A stretch of DNA of 64,000 bases, taken from the NCBI GenBank assembly GCA_963556195.1, contig OY744525.1, positions 74,386,979 to 74,450,978 on the forward strand, in the 5' to 3' direction. The stretch is from Sepiola atlantica (taxonomy: Eukaryota > Mollusca > Cephalopoda > Sepiida > Sepiolidae). The notes beneath the pieces were generated by a model, which saw only the letters and a program-made list of their open reading frames with translations, did not search any database and was not told the origin of the DNA. A program made the translations under genes and the position numbers. Positions 54,945 through 64,000 of this stretch are shown piece by piece (positions within the stretch are counted from its first letter, which is position 1; each line of letters opens with the position of its first letter).

Positions 54945-56819
54945 CAATTATTAAATTAAAGTCTTAAAAGAGTGAATTACAAACGAAGTACGTCTTTTTT
55001 TTTCACTAAATATTGCTTAACTATCAAAAAACAGTGAAAATTAACTAAAACATGTCCGGAGCCAGTTAAGTAAATGTAAACAGAGACTATGGCTACAAAA
55101 TCTCAAAGTATGCTCAAACTGCAGTAATAGTGATTTTTATTTTATTTTTACGTTACGAACTGAATCAATTTTATTAATTAATTTTACCTGATGATTGATT
55201 AAAATCTTGAACAATTACATTACTCGATTTATTCTTTAAGAATTAATGTAATTTTAAATTAAAATTCTTAAAGAATAAATATAACTAATTTATCGTTACG
55301 ACACATGTAAGAATTTCTTACATGTGTCGTAACGACAAATTACATAATTCTTTTAAAATAAAGCTAAGAGTATTTTTTATTTTAAGTGTGAAAAAGTAAA
55401 TTAAAGTCAATGACTACACTAACAATATTCATTGAAAAAAAAGTTAAAACATTAAAAATTATTTATTAATAGATAAATAGAATTCAATTTTGAAACAAAA
55501 TGTCATGTTTGAATTCTATTTATTCATTAATAAATAATTATTTTAAAACTTTTAAAATATTTCTTAATGAAAAAAAGAAAAATACAAATATTTCCAAATA
55601 ATTGACGATGAATTGTGAAATTAACGAAATTGTTGAATCTCTAAAAATAAAATTTTGAGGGTGGTGTAAAAGTGAGTTGTGTGGAGGATTAATCCCACAT
55701 GGTTATTACAGAATGGGGCTACCATACAAATCAAAGTGAATCGTTAGTAGAAATTATTCAATTTTATAAAAAAATTTTTTGTTATGTTCCTGGATCTAAA
55801 ATTTGTCAATTTTTGGTTTATTTTAAAGATTATAAAAAAAATTTTTTTGCGCTGATGATGACACGTTCATGTATGAAAGGGAAATATAATTATGTTGCAT
55901 TTCTTATTTTCCCCGAAACTCTAATCATTAAAATCACATGAAATATTTTTTGCAATTATTTTAATGAAAATATGGATTAAACACAGCTTTAATTTATAAT
56001 ACTATCACTAATTCAAAAAATTAATTCTTCTTCGAGTTATAATAATTTTGGGTCCTTTTTCGTAATATATACGAAATATTTTAAACATTTTTGTTTACTT
56101 GTTTATTTTCATAAAGCTTGAGCGTAACAATTAAGTATGGATATGGGAAAATCAATGCCAGAAAGTGGAGGGAAAGAAGGAAAATAATGTATATGTAAAA
56201 GTAATCACATGAAAAGTTTTAAAAACTAAAAATATGAAACACGAAAAATGTGGCCTAAAAAGATAGAAATGGAAACATTATCTACTAATTTATTTGTGTG
56301 AATGTATTGGTTTATTACTATTTATTTAATTATTTGTGTATTATTAATTAATCAATGATTATTATTTTATGAGCATATAAGTATATACATATGCAATATG
56401 TGGACATATATATGTGTATATAAAACATGCACATAGGTGTATGCTCATACATCATGTGTGGAGAAAAATCTGATTATTTGACAATATAGTTGATGTGTGA
56501 TGTGATGCGTGATGTGTTAGGAGAGACGAGGGAAGGATAAATTTAATGTTTTCTAAAATATTGATAGTGTATATATTAATTTATATTTAATTGCTCGTAC
56601 ATGTGAGTCAACATATATACGTGCATGTGCACATGTACGAGCCATAAGTAGGTTAATATGTGAGAGTGATTTCTTGAAAATACATAATTTATATAGACAT
56701 TGTGCGAGATATATATGGAGAAAAAGTGGTAAGAAGTGGTTAGTCTGTATCTGATCTTAATTCATGCTTAGCCATGGTGAGTTTGCTGATTAACTCAAAG
56801 ATCGTGTCTAAAGATATAC

Positions 56820-57560
56820 ATGCACATATCGAAAAGTGTTACTTTAGCTTAATCGTGACAGATTGACAGATAGACATAATGTTTTATAAACATTGCTCAG
56901 TTCATGTAAATGTTTTACTTCAGACGTCCAGACCACTCGGTAGACAGACAGTCCTTCTTATAAGAGTTCGTGGGCGTTTCTATAAATACCAAGTTCAGCC
57001 TTCAGTGTGACAGACTGACAACACGGCATTACTACTTATAGACATACATGAAATATGAAATATCTAAAAATGATTCCTCAGATCTAAGCGTAAGAGATGT
57101 ACGGACAGAGTTTAATATCGATAAATAGATATATAAAAAAACGATTCTTGATTCATTATACTAACGGGAGGTCAAAGCTTCATATCGAAATACACTAACA
57201 CAAAAAAATCGTCCCCCAGCGTGAGAGACAAATGCAAGATTAGATTCTTATGGAGATGCATAGAAGCATCTACAAACGCTAATTATAATTTAAGCATGAC
57301 ACACTTATAGAATTACAGATCTGAAGAAGCATCCTTGAAACTGAAGCTTGACACACCAATCAACACACGATACTTCATATATATGAATGTAAAAATGTGA
57401 TTTTACACTTCGGCCTGTAAGGGCTTCTTATATTAATCCATGGACACATCACAAAATCCTAATTCAAACTTCAAGGGAACAGTCATAGCTTTTTATATAA
57501 ATATATGGGTGCATCTCAAAAATGTTTATTTTAGACTTTATAAATCATTGAGATACAGTA
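56820..57560 (+). repeat. ~70-bp degenerate tandem array (B)
   Basis: Same array as 38150-38850, with words CGTGACAGATTGACAGATAG (56855) and GTGTGACAGACTGACAACAC (about 57005). In this copy about 720 bp separate it from the leader ORF because extra sequence (57560-58220) is present. Confidence 0.65.
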
Positions 57561-58282
57561 GTTTATAGGACAGATTCTCAGAGATGCATGGAAATATCTA
57601 ACAAAAGGTTCTTTAAGAAATGATACGTCTATAGTATCAGAGACATATTAAAGAAGTGTACAGTCGTTGGTTGAAGGAGAATTGTGAATTAAATATGAGT
57701 AACTGACGCTGTATTGTAACTTTTTTAATAATACATTTTGTCATCCTTTTTTTAAATTCAGCACGATATCTATTAACTAAGCTACTAAAGAATTTTAGTC
57801 GGTTTTATTGTATTAGTCGTTTTTGTTAAACTATTAACTAAGCAAATAAAAATAGAATAACATTTTATGAAAGCATCACTTATGTTCTTGTTTATGTTAA
57901 TATTACTCGTTCTTGTTTATTTTTTGCTAGGTAACAAGTGATTCCATAATACTCGATTGTGGACACAAAATTTTAATTCTATACATCAGTTACTTTTAAT
58001 TTTAATGCTTGAGAAAAATTTTCAAATTTCTCACGAATAACAAAAATAAACCGTACATTATGACTACTTACTATTTTCTGTTTGAAATTCGAAAGTTAAT
58101 TTTATGCCTTTTAAAATTTCAGACATTATTTCACTTTGTATTAAAAGTATTTATAGGAGGCACCGTCAATTTACAAAGAAAAAAAATAATAGTGTAAAAG
58201 CAAAAAACCTTTTTACTTTTATTTATTGAAAAATAATGGAAAATCTTTACATTTTTATTGATATCATTTTTTTTATTTACAG

Positions 58283-58387
58283 ATGGAAACTTATAACGAA
58301 AATAATGATTTTCCAATTCGGCAAAGAATGAGAAGTCTTGTATCTGTTTTAGATAAATACTACATTGTTACTGCCATATTTTTGTAA
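58283..58387 (+). CDS. Conserved 34-codon leader ORF of zinc-finger locus B
   Basis: Reads METYNENNDFPIRQRMRSLV then SVLDKYYIVTAIFL; the acceptor-like TTTATTTACAG ends at 58282. Compared with copy A, differences are K/E, D/N, W/R, loss of one Lys, F/L and I/V, with no frame change. The stop is followed by no finger in frame for about 300 bp, so either splicing from GTAAAAT at 58384 or independent translation is needed. Function unknown. Confidence 0.5.
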   Translation: METYNENNDFPIRQRMRSLVSVLDKYYIVTAIFL

Positions 58388-58732
58388 AATAACTTGATCC
58401 GTTCTTCTAAAGTAGTTCAGCTTTAGAAAAAGTGTAGAAGCGTTTTGAAAAACTTATAATGTCAGCAAACCTATTTAAAAAAAACAAATCTACATAATGA
58501 AGAACTGAAGTTCCTGAATATGAATGTTGGTGAATGTACCTTTTAAAAACTGTATTCAAGTACAGATAAATTTACCTTCCTAAAAATATTAATATCTGCA
58601 AATACAGAACGGGAAAAACACATCATATATGTTAGAATGTTTTTTAAACATTAAAACACAAAACAAAAAGAAACCATATTTGTGTAGAGTTTTTGGTCGG
58701 CATTTTTACAGAATTCTGATCTAAAAAATCAC

Positions 58733-59845
58733 ATGCGAACACATAGAGGAGAGAAGCCATATTCTTGTCAAGTTTGTGGCTCTGCATTTTCACACAATTA
58801 TAGTGTAAAAATGCACATGCAAAAACACACACGAGAGAAACCATACACATGCCAAGTTTGTGGATATGCATTTTCACAGAACTCTGGTCTAAAAGATCAC
58901 ATGCGAACACACACAGGAGAGAAACCATATGCATGTCAAGTTTGTGGATTTGAATTTTCACGAAATTCTAATCTAAAACAGCATATGCGAACACACACAG
59001 GAGAGAAACCATATGCATGTCGAGTTTGTGAGTCTGCATTTTCACACAATTCTAGTTTAAAGAAGCACATGCTAACACACAGAGGGGAGAAACCATATTC
59101 TTGTCAAGTTTGTGGATCTCGATTTTCAGAGAATTTAAATCTAAAAACGCATATGCGAACACACACAGGGGAGAAACCATATACATGCCAAGTTTGTGGA
59201 TCTGAATTTTCACACAATTATATTCTAAAAATGCACATGCGAACACACACAGGAGAGAAACCATATCAATGTCAATTTTGTAGATCTGCATTCTTATACA
59301 TGTCTAGTCTAAAAGCACACATGCGAACACACACAGGTGAGAAACCATATTCTTGTCAAGTTTGTGGCACTGCATTTACACAGAATTCTACTCTAAGAAA
59401 ACACATGCGAACACACACAGGAGAGAAACCATATACATGTCAAGTTTGTGGATCTGAATTCTCACAGAGTTCCAACCTAAAACAGCATATCCGGACACAC
59501 AGAGTAGAGAAACTATATTCTTGTAAAGTTTGTGGATCTGGATTTTCAGAGAATTCTATTTTTAAAAAGCACCTGCGAACACACACAGGAGAGAAACCAT
59601 ATTCTTGTAAAATTTGTTGCTCTGCATTTTCACACAATTCTAGTCTAAAAAAGCACATGCGAACACACACAGGAGAGAAACCATACACATGTCAAATTTG
59701 TGAGTCTTCATTTTCACAGAATTCTGGTCTAAAAGATCACATGCGAAAACACACAGGAGAGAAACCATATGCATGCCAATTTTGTGGATCTGAATTTTCA
59801 CAGAGTTCTAATCTAAAACGGCATATGCGAACACACAGAGTATAG
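58733..59845 (+). CDS. C2H2 zinc-finger array B, 13 contiguous fingers
   Basis: An open frame of 370 residues with 13 intact fingers, each C-x2-C-x12-H-x3-H with TGEKP-type linkers and 84-bp period. The DNA-contact positions differ between fingers (for example NYSVKMH, NSGLKDH, NSNLKQH, NLNLKTH). The ATG at 58733 is the Met of an HMRTH finger tail, so it is not a natural start. A degenerate finger with Phe for Cys and a frameshift lies just upstream (58670-58732). The frame stops at TAG 59843-59845, where finger 10 has GAG at the same place (HRVEKLYSC versus HRV-stop-KLYSC); one more finger follows to about 59925. Nuclear DNA-binding protein or recent pseudogene. Confidence 0.78.
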   Translation: MRTHRGEKPYSCQVCGSAFSHNYSVKMHMQKHTREKPYTCQVCGYAFSQNSGLKDHMRTHTGEKPYACQVCGFEFSRNSNLKQHMRTHTGEKPYACRVCESAFSHNSSLKKHMLTHRGEKPYSCQVCGSRFSENLNLKTHMRTHTGEKPYTCQVCGSEFSHNYILKMHMRTHTGEKPYQCQFCRSAFLYMSSLKAHMRTHTGEKPYSCQVCGTAFTQNSTLRKHMRTHTGEKPYTCQVCGSEFSQSSNLKQHIRTHRVEKLYSCKVCGSGFSENSIFKKHLRTHTGEKPYSCKICCSAFSHNSSLKKHMRTHTGEKPYTCQICESSFSQNSGLKDHMRKHTGEKPYACQFCGSEFSQSSNLKRHMRTHRV

Positions 59846-59984
59846 AAACTATATTCTTGTGAAGTTTGTGGATCTGGATTTTCAGAGAATTGTAGTCTAA
59901 AAAAGCACATGCGAACACAAACTGGTTAAACGTTTTAGACAGGACTGTCTTACAAATGAGCCAGAAGCAAACGAGAATCCTCCA

Positions 59985-60930
59985 ACTTAAATAGCCTGCA
60001 AAAGCCGCCAGAAATACACCAAAACCTTCCATTCCAGAAAACTGAAAGAATGGGACAACCAACAACATGCTAATTATTTCCTAGGTGAATTATCCCAGAA
60101 ATATATAGATAAGGAAGGCTCTGTAGACTGGCTGAAAATAGGAACTCTCCACTATGATCAGGAGAGAATGAGTATGGCTGCTCAAAATCAAGGATTGATG
60201 ACAAATGTTTTTAAAAGGATGAGTGGTTTAAGCAACAATAAGTACAGGTTCTGCCACACAGAAGTTGAGAGTGTGAGCCACCTGACATCCAGTTGTAAGG
60301 TGATCCTGGGGGATAGCTATTATACAATGCAACACAACGGAGTGTGTAAATATCTTTACTGGACTATATGTAAGAAGTTTAATATCCATTGTAGCAGCAA
60401 GTCTTGGGAGCATATACAAGAAAGAACAGTTGGAAATAATTTATACACCATGCACTATGACTAGGCAATCCCTAGAGCTACATATCTAGAAAACGGAGCT
60501 GTTAAACCTAACATCGTGGTGCGGGACAAATGGGAGAAAGTAGCAACCCTAGTTGAAGTCAGTGTCCCTAATGGTGAAGGATTAAACAGCTGAAAGGGAA
60601 AATGTTTCGAAATACAAAGTTCTTATGTACGACATTAAAAGAAACTGGAATCTGAGGAAAATCTCCATCATACGAGTAATTATAGAAGCAACATGACTAA
60701 TGAAAAAGAATTTCAAAAGCTATCTGGTGAGTGTACCCGGTGAACTGAGTGCAATAGAAATAGTAACAGTTGGTTAGAATCTTAAAAAGATTTATAGGCT
60801 GGAGTGTCTGAAAGAACCGGTGAATGTCTGGCATCCGGTAGGATGCTCCATCCCCCACGAAAATAGAAACATGAGAAAATTTGTTAATGGCCGATCCCCA
60901 GCAAAAACAGAAACATAAGAATTTTCTTTT
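59985..60930 (+). pseudogene. LINE C-terminal fragment inside locus B
   Basis: Reads KTFHSRKLKEWDNQQHANYF, LGELSQKYIDKEGSVDWLK, then (60168-60464) AAQNQGLMTNVFKRMSGLSN and CHTEVESVSHLTSSC (CCHC with His kept, first Cys changed to Tyr: YRFC). Then KWEKVATLVEVSVPN, nuclease-like. Ends in the same 3' tail and hairpin as 45060-45175. Confidence 0.75.
60831..60846 (+). other. Conserved LINE 3'-UTR hairpin (B)
   Basis: GCATCC-GGTA-GGATGC, identical to 45124-45139, with GAATGTCTG in front. Confidence 0.55.
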
Positions 60931-60935
60931 TTAAA

Positions 60936-61035
60936 GAGAAAAACCATATTCTTGTGTAGTTTGTGGATCTCGATTTTCAGACAATTTTAATCTAAAACAG
61001 CATATGCGAACACATACAGGAGTGAAAAATATGTA
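60936..61035 (+). pseudogene. Isolated zinc finger between LINE fragments
   Basis: [20 protein letters not shown] then [11 protein letters not shown] and a stop: one complete finger with both Cys and both His, flanked on both sides by LINE pieces. Confidence 0.8.
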
Positions 61036-61210
61036 AGAAAATACTTAGAAACAATCCCGGGAAGACCAAACTCTAGGGAAGTACAGATAGCAGCTCTAAA
61101 AGGAACAAGATCGATCCTTAGGAGAGCCCTCGGATATAAATTTTACTCTAGAGAAATCAAGTGTTAGCCTCAAGAGAGGGGCCCCTTGATCTCTTTAGAT
61201 AAACTGAACT
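61036..61210 (+). pseudogene. Second LINE C-terminal fragment in locus B
   Basis: Reads KYLETIPGRPNSREVQIAAL, then KGTRSILRRALGYKF and a stop; matches YLAIIPGEPSAREIQTVELK near 45005. A separate insertion or rearranged piece of the same family. Confidence 0.65.
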
Positions 61211-61227
61211 AAAATAAGAAAAAAGCG

Positions 61228-61315
61228 AGAAAAGCCATTTTCTTGTCAAGTCTGTTGGTCTGCATATTCACAGAGGTCTAATTTAACAAAGCACATGCAC
61301 TTACACTTAGATTAG
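61228..61315 (+). pseudogene. Terminal zinc finger of locus B (intact finger)
   Basis: KPFSCQVCWSAYSQRSNLTK then HMHLHLD and TAG at 61313-61315. Complete C2H2 spacing. Not in frame-continuous contact with the array at 58733, so it is stranded by the LINE fragments unless splicing removes them. Confidence 0.75.
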
Positions 61316-62919
61316 AGTAATTGAATGTCTTCTAGCCACCACTACTGGGGGTTTCTCTCTCTCTCTGTACAATGGTCTTCCTAAGCAACCCTGATATGGG
61401 GATACTTCACATATGAAGGAGACCCTGACCAACTATTCAAAAAAAATCATGTGCTGTCTCCCGGGAATCCTGTTAAAACTGATAAAAAGGATAAATACCA
61501 ACAATACTAAATAACGATTCTGCCTCAGGAAGTTGCACTCCAAACATGACAGAGTTTTACAAGGATCAGCCATCAAGCCTTCATAGAAAAGTCTCTGGCC
61601 CCGTATCATTTCCATGTGCAACAAATAAACAAAATTAGATGCTCATAGAGCAATACCAGAAGAATGTACTATTGTTTTCCGACCATCAAATATTTGCAAA
61701 GTGGAGCAAGACATAAAACGAAATTCTGGCTGCGAACATTGAAAGATATATCCGCCCTGTTAAAACCATCTACTTTTCAAGTATGTTCGGTTACAAGAAA
61801 GGCACATGCACACTGGAGGAAACTACAGAGGATTATGACAATCCAGAAACTATTATCATGAGAAAAAAGGAAGATCATACTAATCATATGCAGTTTAACA
61901 TCTGTTTTACATGTTGACATATACTGAACCATTTTCAGATGTTGACCTCAAAACTTACTCATCTCTTACCAGGTCTTTATTTATCTCTTTTTTGCTCAAG
62001 TTCATTATTATTACGGCGTTCTCTTTTTTCCTTGTTTTCCCTTGTGAATTGAACTTTGTACCTCTAATGTTTCACATCTACTAACCCACAAACTCTCATT
62101 CATTCTTTCAATGTAGCCATACCATCAAAATCTCATGTCCTGCAAACATTTACTCTATACTGTTATTATTTAATCTTCTTATGTAATGTACATCTCAGAC
62201 TAACCTGATGAGTACCAAAATGCCACCCATCACTGTAGATATTTCCTGATTTTGGAAACGTTACTATCATTGAACTGCCTGCCTTTGGAACTTCCTTCAT
62301 GCTCTGTTTTCCCTAACTGTTCAAAAATGCAAAAACTTAAAGGTAATGTGAACAAATGTTTCTACCGATCTCTGTACTTAATATTCTCCCTATAAATCTA
62401 GTTTTTTTTTTATCAGAGTCACATCTTAGGTCTAAGTAACAACATTCCTTGTTTTGGTGAAAGAAAAAAGTTTTTTAAAAAGATCCACATGCTTTAAATT
62501 ATAGAAACATATTCTTGTAATGTTTTTAACCTAAATTTGTTCAGTTGAAATTTAATCATCAAGAGTTAGAACTCATCTGAAATTTGTTGCAAACATGAAA
62601 ACATTTCAACACTAGAGCACACTTGAATACTGAAGCTCACTTCAGTTAAAGATATCCAATCCGAAAAAGCAAGCTACTAAATAAAATTTACACTTGACTA
62701 CTTATAGCATCGATAGAATCTATTCAGATTTTTTTTTAATTTTACACTCTTACAAGTTTCAAGTTTTTTTTTGTATAAGACTTTCAACACTTGTGCCATG
62801 TGATGGTATATAATAAACATGTAAAACGGATTTATTTATATGTCAAGATACTTGTGTCATTGTTACAACAGGTCGAACCATTTTCGTAATCAAATACTGC
62901 ATAATTATTGACTGAGCAA
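61316..62919 (+). other. 3' UTR/flank of zinc-finger locus B
   Basis: Homologous to 45262-46488 and 46890-47130. A (TC)n run lies at about 61355-61370. AATAAA-type signals are present (for example about 62812), but no single poly(A) site can be chosen. Confidence 0.6.
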
Positions 62920-64000
62920 GGCACCAAAAACGTAAGATGAAAGAAAATAGGATACATTGTCTATGTGTATTTCTATTCCCATAAGCAGATGAAACGAACC
63001 CTATGTAAACCAAGTTGAGCTCCTTAACAGTAACCCGACCTATGCACACATTAGGTACCCAGATGGACGAAACTCTACTGGGTCTGTTCGTGACTTAGCA
63101 CCTTGTCCCGAAGCCCAGACAATTTTAAGGTCTCCTATTGAGGAACAAGAGAGATGGAACCACTTTGTACAGGATAATATACAATGCCATAACGGAGCCT
63201 ATGATGACACGTTGGTCCAGCTTGAACTAAGGCGATCCAGTCACGTACCAAAGCAATGTCATAACGGGGCCTATGATGATACATTGGCCCAACCATGAGG
63301 CAAATATCGAAGTAAACAGACGTGTTAGAGTGTCTTACATCATTCTATGTTCTGAAGATTAAATTCAAGAAATTAAGGCAAAAAAAGTCACCAGTTATAT
63401 CAAGGAACTGTGACTAATAAAAAGAACCTCAGAGCTAGGTTTATTGATAATTTACATATATGTGTACGCATTTGTGAAATATATGAGCATTTTGAGTGAT
63501 GTATAAGAACTTCGATCAATGGAAAATTGGTAAATATGATCTTAATGTGTTTCTTTAACAAACATCCGACAAATTCATCCATGAAAAAGATGAGAAATAA
63601 AATTTTGAAGATGGGCTGTGGCCGAATACAAATTGATTTCACTAGCTGAAACACCATAAAGCCTTCTTCACTGTCTTTAGACAGGTAAGTATTGCCTGAA
63701 ACAAGGTGTCTCTTCAAAACTCTATCTTGTTTATTAATAATTTACATATCCACATACGCGTTTCTGAAATGTACAAGCATTTCAAGTGCTCTTAAAGTGC
63801 ATCAACCAATGGAAAATGGGTACATAGTATTTAATAGAATGAAGTAACAGACATAAAAATCTACTTACAGATCGATAATCAAAACCCTTAACAGGAACAT
63901 AAAATCGATGATCAAATCAAAAATATACTATGCTATAAACACAGAGAGCTAGCCTAAATGTATTTCCTTAAGAAAGATATGACAAATGCCACCTTGAAAA
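62920..64000. other. 3' flank with two direct-repeat pairs
   Basis: CAATG(C/T)CATAACGG(A/G)GCCTATGATGA occurs at about 63182 and 63254 (72-bp spacing). A ~110-bp unit with TAATTTACATAT, ATGAGCATTT and CAATGGAAAAT(T/G)GGTA occurs at about 63440 and 63730. No gene recognised. Confidence 0.6.

Larger units (their letters stand above)
52490..56075. mobile_element. TIR element in front of copy B, interrupted and 3'-diverged
   Basis: Starts GGTACGTGAAAAAATGGCC after TA and matches 35468-37080 (for example ACTCTCGTTCTTAAAAGTGT, ACGTTACGAACTG, GATGATGACACGTT, TTTTTCGTAATATATACGAA). The right inverted end seen in copy A was not found. A 2.2-kb nested insertion occupies 52742-54944. Confidence 0.6.
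56264..62919 (+). repeat. Duplicated zinc-finger locus, copy B
   Basis: Second copy of 37600-46488, same orientation. Shorter LINE content and a longer, better-preserved finger array than copy A. Confidence 0.9.

Noticed and set aside
58644..58961. Minus-strand ORFs over the zinc-finger arrays (also 59052-59291, 59440-59688, 39538-39831)
   Set aside because: Periodic shadows of the 84-bp finger repeats.

Overview
The window reads as AT-rich genomic DNA of a coleoid cephalopod, most likely an octopus. The organism is inferred from three things: the 3' part of a protocadherin gene, large tandem C2H2 zinc-finger exons (both families are known to be expanded in octopus genomes), and a dense mix of SINEs, LINEs and DNA transposons cut up by microsatellites. 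No database search was possible, so family names rest on motifs I could read.

Layout. (1) 1-19213, plus strand: the 3' end of a protocadherin gene. One large exon (1-1854, cut by the window edge) carries cadherin repeats, the membrane span and the start of the tail. Two short exons (12941-13082 and 18978-19213) complete the tail. Splice phases fit exactly and give 743 residues to a stop. The introns hold foldback elements, two SINE families, a probable hammerhead-ribozyme tandem repeat (minus strand, 5001-5043), LINE 3' ends, an RTE-like fragment, a two-unit minisatellite, a 5S-rRNA-derived sequence, Helitron-like elements and U2-snRNA-derived repeats. (2) 19214-35123: no convincing host gene. 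It holds further U2-derived repeats, a TA-flanked MITE, two Merlin-like elements with 8-bp target duplications (one filled with telomeric repeat) and a G-tract minisatellite. (3) 35468-62919: two same-orientation copies of a zinc-finger locus. Each has a TIR element in front, an array of ~70-bp degenerate repeats, a short conserved leader ORF, a C2H2 array, fragments of one LINE family embedded between fingers, a separated last finger and a shared 3' region. Copy A's array is broken by frameshifts; copy B keeps 13 uninterrupted fingers. The element in front of copy B is interrupted by a nested pair of transposons, both with perfect 8-bp target duplications. (4) 46489-52489 and 62920-64000: AT-rich DNA with a Jockey-like LINE fragment and short direct repeats.

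The protocadherin would act at the cell surface in homophilic adhesion, and the zinc-finger loci would encode DNA-binding proteins. They share no pathway visible here. Most other sequence is mobile-element debris, and several pieces of it (the ribozyme, snRNA- and 5S-derived repeats, telomeric filler, nested insertions, and a LINE embedded in a zinc-finger locus) are the most informative parts of the window.
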